DNA from: Moringa oleifera
Lineage: Eukaryota > Streptophyta > Magnoliopsida > Brassicales > Moringaceae
Direction of reading: 5' to 3'
Assembly (NCBI GenBank): GCA_021397835.1
Contig: JAJFZO010000566.1
Location: 3,658,001 to 3,722,000, forward strand
DNA: 64,000 nucleotides
Shown here: positions 56,330 through 64,000 of the stretch, piece by piece
Numbering within the stretch: position 1 is the stretch's first letter
Layout of the letters: the number at the start of each line of letters is the position of its first letter
The notes under the pieces: generated by a model
Told to the model about the DNA's origin: nothing
The model's input: only the letters and a program-made list of their open reading frames with translations
Database searches by the model: none
Program-made: the position numbers and the translations under genes

Positions 56330-56586
56330 TGGGTTTTTCTCTTTTCTTTCTTGCTTGTTTCCCGAGAATTATGTACCTCACTAATTAATTCAGTTATCTG
56401 GTCTCACTTAAGGCTCTTTCTGGGGTTAATTTACCAATTAAAGTTTACCTATTTCATGATATGGGAGTGGATTATATAGGCTTTTATTTCTTTCGTTTAT
56501 TCTTTATGATAAAACGAATTTTTCTGCAGACAGGAAAGCAATCTTGACTTGTTGCTATAAAAAGAGGAACAAAGAGGGAGATTAGG
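56330..56586 (+). promoter_or_regulatory. 5' leader region of DC1 gene 3
   Basis: It matches the gene 2 leader and the leader of the broken copy at 52.6 kb. A TTTTTCTGCAG acceptor-like site at 56521-56530 suggests a 5' untranslated intron. The region ends GGGAGATTAGG just before the ATG, a string also present, with a broken start codon, at 52.9 kb. Confidence 0.55.
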
Positions 56587-58878
56587 ATGGAGCATTTCAG
56601 CCATGAGCATCCATTGACGCTCAGCGAGGGAGTCAATGAGCAGATACTTTGCCAAGGATGTGGCAAAGCATTATCTGGTCTGGTCTATGGTTGCAATGGT
56701 TGTGAGTTTTATCTGCATAAGTCCTGTGCCGAGCTTGCTGATGAGATCGAACACTTTTTCCATTCTTGTCGCCTGATTCTGCAAAAAGATCCTGCTTCAA
56801 CTAGCGAAAGGACCATAGCATGCAGTGGATGCAAGAAATACATATCGAGCTTCAGGTACTGTTGCGAGCATTGTGACTTTAATTTGGATGTTGAATGCGC
56901 CTTACTGCCCACCAAGTTAGAACCATGTTGCCTTCAGCCGGATCCACATTCCAGCAATCAGCACGCATTGGAGCTCATCGAGAAAGAAGAAGAAGAAGAC
57001 GGAGTGAGCTGCAAGGTATGCGGAGCACTCTGCTGGGGCCCAACCTTTGCCTGCAATGGCTGCGGCTATTTTGTGCATCAGTCATGCATGGACATGGTGA
57101 ATCAAGAGGTCATCAACTTCAGACATACGTGTCCTCTCCTCCTGAAAAAGCTTACCCCTTACTGGTGTAGGGTCTGCGATGAAAGCCGCTCGGGTGTGGT
57201 GTTCCGCTGTGAGAAGTGTAATCTGAATCTTGATATTGAATGCGTGCTGCGTCACAAGACGATTAAACATTTCAGCCATGGGCATCCTTTGACACTCTGC
57301 GATAAGAAGGATGGCGATGAAGCTTACTGCAAAGGCTGCGGGAAGAACTGCTTAGGATCCACCTACAGCTGCATCAGATGCAGCTTTTGTTTGCACAAAG
57401 CATGTGCTGAACTGCCACAAGAGATCTCACATCCATTTCACCAGCAACACCCTCTCAGGCTCCTTTTCAAAGCATTTCGGTGTGATGCCTGTTGTATGCA
57501 CTCCCGTGGCTTCACCTACCATTGCTCAATGTGTGACTTTGATCTGCATATTGAATGTGCTTCCCTTGTGCCCTCCATTAACTATGAAGGTCATGAGCAT
57601 CTCCTTACTTTCATAGAGCATTTATATGGCGAGCCTTCTTGCAAACTCTGTGATTCTAAATTCTCTGGAACCTCTTATTTACGCTGCGTGGAGTGTAATT
57701 TCAGTGTTCACTTCCTGTGCTCTCCCCTTCCTCATACTATCAAACATCCTCGTCACATTCATCCCCTCAGTCTTGAAGATTGTTATATCGAAGATGACTC
57801 AGGTGAGTATTACTGCGATTTCTGTGAGGAAGAAAGAGATCCACTGGAGCCTGTTTATTATTGCAAAGAAGGTGACTTTGTAACTCATGTTAGGTGTGTG
57901 ATCTCTAAGGTAAGCTCCTGTTTGCTGCATGATTGAAGAAAAGAGTCTTGCTGCTTTTGTTCTGTTTTGTATAACCGAGTTCATATGGTTCTGATTGATT
58001 CTCTGGTTGCATGACAGGTCTTACCTAAATTGGAGGGAGAGTTTGGGACTGTGGAGCTGAAAAAAGCTGATAGACAGGCTGCTGTTAGGGTACTGAACAG
58101 AAACTTCTTTTCCTTCAATGATATGGTGGAATCTTTCACTAATGAAGAAAAAAGGGAATTAGATCTAGTTCGGTCTGCGTTCTACAGAGAGCTTAGCGAA
58201 ATCGCTAATAAAGTGCCTGAGGACCATCTGGCAAACTACACCGATGGCCTCCTAAAATATAATGCATATTCTGATGAGGACTTTTTCTTGTTTGGGGCGG
58301 CAATTCAGTCAGATTATTCGGTTGGGTTTACAATGACAAGCTCAGGGAGTGAAGCAGAAATCATTAGAGTTGGAAGGCACAAGATCACACGGGAATTGAA
58401 ACCCTTATTTCAAAATCTGACGAAGAAGTATGGTGATTTCACTGCAGAGTCCAAATTAAGTCCCAACGTAAAGACATATTACCTTGTCATGTTCTGTCAA
58501 ACCATGCATAACATATGCAACACTATGGTTATGGAAGTTCCTCCAAATTTACTCAACGAATGGTGGACTTACTGCAAATTTGCACAGCATGCAGGCTTCA
58601 GAATTCAATTCGCCTTTGAACATTTGAACAAAGTAGGATATGCTCGATTTGCTCTCGAGTCAGAACTAAGTGCCGGGACCATCCTGGATGACATTGATAA
58701 AAGCATCACAAAGATTTCTGTAGAGATTGAGGAGCGAACAAAAGCACTAGAGGAGCTCAAACTGAAGAGACAGCGGCATATATCAACAACCAGATTTGCA
58801 AAAGTCAATCTGTCTGAGGAATCCATAGCTGAAGCTTTAGAATTGAGGTTGCATGCTGCAGGTGCCGGTTTGGTGTAA
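56587..58878 (+). CDS. DC1 zinc-finger protein 3, two exons, 727 aa, 8 modules
   Basis: Exons 56587-57909 (441 codons) and 58018-58878 (286 residues plus stop); the intron is 108 bp, phase 0. The structure is module-for-module the same as gene 2: MEHFSHEHPLTLSEGVNE start, eight DC1 modules to about residue 437, then the shared C-terminal region with LLNEWWTYCKFAQHAGF, FAFEHLNKVGYARFALES and a probable coiled coil near 660-695. The last module again has YYCKEGDF, with Gly for a metal-ligand Cys, so that loss predates the duplication or was spread by conversion. Differences from gene 2 are many in modules 1-3 and in exon 2, but few from module 6 through the intron. No membrane segment is seen. 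Both exons are open, so the gene appears functional. Confidence 0.92.
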
Positions 58879-59430
58879 TGTCAACTTTTGCTCACCATTT
58901 TTTTAAAAAGAAAATACTTTAATTTATTTTTTTATGTGTTATGCCCTGTAGCGCGTGAAAATGTGGTCCATTGGGAAATGGTCGCGTGGACCTTCTTAGC
59001 CTCTGTTGAAAAAAAAAAAAAAAAAAAGCTTTCTTTATTGTATCTTGAGAAGCACCTTCTTAGTCTGTATTGAAAAATAAAGCAAAAGTACTCTTCTTCA
59101 CAGTCTTTTGGGAAGCACAAGATTCTACAGTTTGGTTTAATCAGAGAGCACAACTGCTTTCCAGTGATTGCACTAGCCTTGAAAGTTACTCATGTTGCCA
59201 TGTTTAGGGAAATAGTTTGAATTGAAATAATACAGATATTGATAATATAAGCAAATTTGAAGGTTAGTACAATCAAGTGGGGGAAGAAGATAGCATTTAT
59301 TTATTGTTTTAAAGCTTTCTCTTTATGCTCTCTTGGTTATATATTACAAGAGGATTACATGTATTTTTATGTTAGGGCGGTTGCAGGTGTCACATTATGA
59401 TCGTCATTTCAAACTGTATAGGAGCCTCTA
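58879..59430 (+). other. 3' flank of DC1 gene 3
   Basis: It is homologous to the gene 2 flank up to about 59190. It contains an internal duplication (GGACCTTCTTAG...GTTGAAAA near 58989, partly repeated near 59055 as CACCTTCTTAGTCTGTATTGAAAA) and an A run of about 19 at 59011. Similarity to the cluster stops near 59190, marking the right border of the DC1 duplication. Confidence 0.6.
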
Positions 59431-61760
59431 GAAAGTCGATTTATTAACCGATGTTAAGAAAAGTGTGGAAGCTCGTGGCAGTGGTTTGCTCATCTACACC
59501 AAATTCTCCATATATTTCTATAGAGTTCATTGTCGTCCATTGATCTTGGCCCATTACTATATGTATATCCAAGTAATTTTGAGTCAATATGAATTCGTAC
59601 CATAGGCCATTCATAGTCTTTTTATTCATTGTCAGTATTTGTGTATATCCTTGTGGTTGCTTCATAGTGAATTTGACTCAGATTCTACATGAATATTGAT
59701 GACAGACTGGTAGCTTACATGATATCTGGCCGTGTTGCGGTCAAGTACAGAAGACTTCCAATGAGGCTTTGAAGCTATGTGTTGTTTGGCTTTGGCATGT
59801 CATCTTTTTTTCTTAGTGCTTTATTGTTATCTAGTGGAGTTGCCACTGACTTGCAGTTTTTCATCTTGAACTTATTGATTAAATTTTTTATATATTTCTT
59901 TTGTGGTACAAAAATTTTATCTTTTTCATGGATCTCAATCCCAAGGAAATAGTATCCAAATTTATCATCTAAAATATATTTATGTTATCTTCTTTGAATT
60001 CCTTAATCATCTCCTCATCATTTCCTGTTTATATCATCTCATTGATATATAATAAAATAAGAAGTATGTTGTTAGTATCTTGGGTCTTAATATATAATGT
60101 TAGCTTACTTTTGCTCCTCTTGAACCCTTGCTTGATAAAGTAATCATCTAGAGGCTATACTATCATGAAATTTGCTTTAGCAATACTTTTTTTTTTTCCC
60201 CAGCCTTTGCCTTCTTTGCCTTTTGCAACAAACCCTTGAGGTTGATATGATTACCTCGTTAAGATAGCCACTAATTTTTTTTTGAGATGTGTGTGCTATT
60301 AGTGTTCCTTTTTTTATGTTTAGCTAGCAAATATGTCATTGTAATCAGTTCCAAATTATTGTGTTTAGCCTTTTGCCATTAATTGTGCCTTTTGTTTTTG
60401 AGTTAAGCCATCAAAGTATGTTGAATCTACTTGACTACAATGACAAACTCCCATTTTTCATTTTTCTCGATCATTCTAATCTTTCCTTGACAAATTTGAC
60501 CTACACATGTTGCTTTACAACTTCTTCATAAGTTTTCAAATATATTATTATTAGGTTCCATATTTCATTTATCTTGATTAATAATCTTTTTCTTCTAAAT
60601 ATTGATTCCAGTGAGAAATCTTCATCTTGTACTTGTCCTGGTGTTGTTGAAGACTCTAATTAAATTTGCTCGTCTGCATTATGTTGTTAAGGATGTATTA
60701 GTTGACTTATATATTTTTTTCAAGTTTTTCTATCTGACAATCAAAAGCAGCATCTTTATCATGTTTGACGTCTTTACTAATGATTATTGTTTTTCTCTTA
60801 AGCTATAAACTCAAAAACCTTTTGAGTAAGTACAATAGCTTAAGAAGATACATTTTTCTATCTTTTCTTCTAACTTACCCTTTTTTTTTCTTATGCAATA
60901 TGGGTATAATAAATGCCATTAAAAACTCTGCGTCCACTTCAACCTTAAAATGACATCATGTCTTGAACAACTTTGGTTGAATATATGTTAAAGTAAGTAC
61001 ACTTACAGCCTCTCTCATTTTTGGTAGACCTTCCTTCATCAATGTAGCTTTTATTATCTCCATTATAATTCTACTTTTTCTTACTGATGAGTCATTTTGT
61101 TTAGGACCCTATTAACTATGAGTTGATGTTCTATGTTTTCATTTTCACAAAATTTATTGAATTTTTGGATATGTATTTTTGGCTTGTCACTTCTTATTAT
61201 GTTTATATGATAAACTCATGTAATTCCAGTATAGTCATATAAGAAAACAATGAAGTACTTGTTTATCAAGTGATAGAGTGCGCATTAGATTGCAATATTT
61301 AAGTGAACTATCTTTAATGGTTTTTTTTTTTTTTTGCCTTTAAGCTTTTTTGAACTGAAATGGTTGTCAATGTCGTTTATTAAGCATACATCCTCTACAA
61401 ATGTCATTGATCTCCTTTACTATTGGCAAATTCTTCATTATATTCTTTTGTCTTCAAGTCATATGAGTTAAAATGTTAAAGTTTTTGTGTTATAGCCAAG
61501 AATTATCGACTTGTGCCTTTATAATTTTGTTGCTTGCATATTGCCATTAGATTAATGAGCATCTATTTTCTTTTATTTTTACTTAAATTATTTTGAAGGT
61601 TTTGCTTTTCTTGTCATATATTGAACAAGAATTTCTCCTCAAAATGCAAAAAGTATCATTTTTTATCATTTGCCTCATAATAAATTTTAAGCTATAATAA
61701 GGACAAGCAAAACTTCAAGATGGCTTGACAAGAATTTTATGTCCACTTCAATAATCTCTT
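59430..61760 (-). mobile_element. Ty1/copia element, degenerate
   Basis: On the minus strand, in element order, there are several recognisable pieces. A pre-integrase segment reads PIVKEINDICRGCMLNKRH (near 61370-61440). An integrase piece reads KFNKFCENENIEHQLIV (near 61120-61190). Reverse transcriptase pieces read LLILLYINEMI and TGNDEEMIKEFKEDN (near 60000-60070), FLGIEIHEKDKIFVPQKKYI and KNLINKFKMK (near 59850-59960), and LTATRPDIMQATSL (near 59710-59750). Stops and frame shifts throughout show it is inactive. LTR ends could not be fixed; 61760-62250 may include one. Confidence 0.85.
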
Positions 61761-62249
61761 TCTAGAATGATTTGACAAAAATGCCTACATCTACTTTAAG
61801 ATTCCTTCATAGAACCTTAGATCTTCACTAATCAATAAATTTATACATTATTGTTCAAGAATAACTCACTTATATGCTATGCTTAACCAATCATACAAAT
61901 TTTCTTGATCTATATGATTATATCAATACAAAATAATACAATTGAACTCGTCTTTTAGACACCTGCAAGACTTAGTTACTACTTCATAATGATCACTTGA
62001 ACAATTTCATAATTCATGATTTGAAGATTGAAAAGCGTAAAAGATTTTATAGAGTTGTTTGCCTATTTAGCGGAAATGAACCTGTCTAGGTGGCCACCTA
62101 ACTTGGCCATGTAGAACATTCCTTAACTAGCCTAGAAAGAGGTAATTTGTCCATGTAGGAAGCATTGATGCTATTGAATAATGAACTATACAACAAAGTA
62201 CAACAAAATGCAAAAATTCTGTTTCTCTATTCTTGTTTTGCTAAATTAC

Positions 62250-64000
62250 TTTATATAATCTCCATCTTGATCTAGAAATGATCCAAGTAAAATCTAATCT
62301 GCTTTAAAACCTTTCTTCATCACATACCTACACCTAAAATCTTAAAAAACTTGAGTAACTTAGCATGAGGGATAGTTTTTATCGCAATATATGTTGGATT
62401 CTCATCAGTTCTTACCTTTCTTGGCTTGTCACATCCTTGCTCTACCTTTTCCTTGTATATAGTGATACTTAACATCCAAATACTTGGTGTATTCAAGATA
62501 GAATAAGTTCTTACAAAGGTCCACTGTTGATTAGTTGTCTAAAAACACATCAAATCCTAGTCATTGAGGTGTAATTCCATCAGAAAACCAAGTAGGCAAA
62601 TACCTTCTTTGAATCCCCTATCACTACAACATACTCAACCTTTATTTTGGATAAGGCCATAATATGTTAAAGCTGAGCCTTCGATCTAGTACAACATCCT
62701 TTAAACAAAAAGATAAAGGCTAAAAATGATCTTTTTTTGTCCCTAATTCTAGTAAAGAGTTTACACACCTAATTACACCTTATTGGACTAATCAATTTTT
62801 TTAGTAGACTAGGCCATAAGCCTTTATCCCCACTTTATGGCTTGCCAATGATCCTTCCCAAGATTGATCATGTGTTAGCTAAGCAAGCTGATTGCATGAG
62901 ATAAATCAAGCCTACTATACATCATGGCATAAATGATGGATCTTACTACTTATTTTTTACTTCTTTTCTCCTCAATTATGGTAATGTGATGCAGAAAGGT
63001 TAAAGTGACTTCTTAAGGCAACAAAACTAGCTTGGTTAATGCATGAAGAACCTTTCAATAATCTTTTAAAGATGATTTTCTTAAGATAACTTCAATCATT
63101 TCTTGCTTATTTTTTCTTTGTACATACATTCCAAGGATCTTTTTTATAGGACCAACATCTTTTATATCAAATTTCCTTTTAAGCATCCTTTTGATTGAAT
63201 TTTTTTATAGCAAGTTATTGCTATTGATGAGAATATCATCAATATAAGTAGTATCATTATAGATTCTTTGTAACTTACATTTTTATAGTATAGGTATGCA
63301 TTATATGAGCCTATTATGAAACCTTTATTAAGAATGAAAGAGCCAAAATCATCTATACCATTACCTTAAAGATTCTTTTAGATCATATAAGGGATCTCTT
63401 CAATAAACTTTTAAGCTGATTCATAAAGATTGTTTCATTAAGCTCTCTATGAAGGAATTTTGTTTTTAGATCCATTTACTCTAGTTCTTAATCTTCAATG
63501 GTTACTTGGCAAGGATTACCTTAATATTTTTATACTTGATTACAAGAAAGAAAATTTTAAGGTAGTTAGTATAATATCTTCAACTTGGTTGACTCCTTTA
63601 GTAACCAACCTAGCTTTGAACCTCTAAAGAGCATTGATTCAATTAGCTTCCTTCAACTTATAGACCCATTTGCAATATGCAATCTTTTGATTCTTTAGCC
63701 TGCTCACAACTTCCTAATGTTAGCATTTAAACAAGCCAATTTATCTTGCATAGCTTAAAGCCAAATGACTTACATCTTATCTAGACAGAACTTCTTTGTA
63801 GCTTCTTGGTTCTAAATTTTCCATACTATATTAAATGCATAAGCAAAAAGCTTATCCTCAACTAGACTAGAGTTGATTCCTCACATTGAAACCTTTTAGG
63901 AGGCTTTATGCTTATTGATAACTCTTTAATTGCTTAAAATCATCAGTAAAGGTTTGATCTTGTTCTTTAATGTATGAGTGATACTATTGATGTTATAAAC
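62250..64000 (-). mobile_element. Second Ty1/copia element, degenerate, runs off right edge
   Basis: The minus strand reads reverse transcriptase pieces (TTYIDDILINSNN, then MLKRKFDIKDVGPIKKILGM, near 63100-63260). It also reads an RNase H piece (LDNQSTVDLCKNLF, then YTKYLDVKYHYIQGKG, near 62420-62560). It repeats domains already present in the element at 59.4-61.8 kb, so it is a separate insertion. The gag end lies beyond the window, or is lost. Confidence 0.82.

Overview
This is nuclear DNA from a flowering plant, most likely a dicot. The genes have GT-AG introns, the intergenic DNA is AT-rich, worn Ty1/copia and Ty3/gypsy retroelements are common, and the gene families are plant-type (DC1 zinc-finger proteins, an IDM1-like PHD/acetyltransferase protein, a RAV-type AP2 factor, a ZFWD-type WD40 relic). 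No species call is supportable from the sequence alone.

Layout. At the left edge (1-324, minus) is the AP2 part of a RAV-like transcription factor gene running out of the window. A complete eight-exon mitochondrial enoyl-CoA hydratase gene lies on the minus strand at 4935-11178. From 13.6 to 19.1 kb is a ZFWD-type (CCCH plus WD40) pseudogene split by a copia element (14185-18752) with recognisable LTRs, primer-binding site and a 5-bp target duplication. From 19 to 28.7 kb the DNA is AT-rich and gene-poor, with one 39-bp minisatellite.

The main feature is a DC1 zinc-finger cluster at 28.7-59.2 kb on the plus strand. It has three intact two-exon genes (28784-31893, 40748-43039, 56587-58878) and at least three broken copies (33.3, 43.9 and 52.9 kb). 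In each intact gene exon 1 encodes the array of DC1 modules (12, 8 and 8). Exon 2 encodes a roughly 287-residue C-terminal region that I cannot assign to a named family and that ends in a probable coiled coil. Genes 2 and 3 are tandem duplicates with a strikingly uniform block across the exon 1-intron-exon 2 junction, which suggests gene conversion.

Two other genes sit inside the cluster. One is a minus-strand gene (44409-47499) whose protein carries a three-fold repeated two-exon module with an NWFSSYVYES-type motif. The other is a plus-strand IDM1-like PHD-finger/GNAT gene (50116 to about 52775) whose 3' end runs directly into the 5' leader of a decayed DC1 copy. Comparing the upstream regions of DC1 genes 2 and 3 indicates that about 5 kb, including copia and gypsy remnants, was inserted upstream of gene 2. 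The right end (59.4-64.0 kb) is filled with at least two degenerate minus-strand copia elements.

No RNA gene, CRISPR array or prokaryotic-type system was seen. Exon models were built by hand from reading frame, splice consensus and phase; they have no transcript support.
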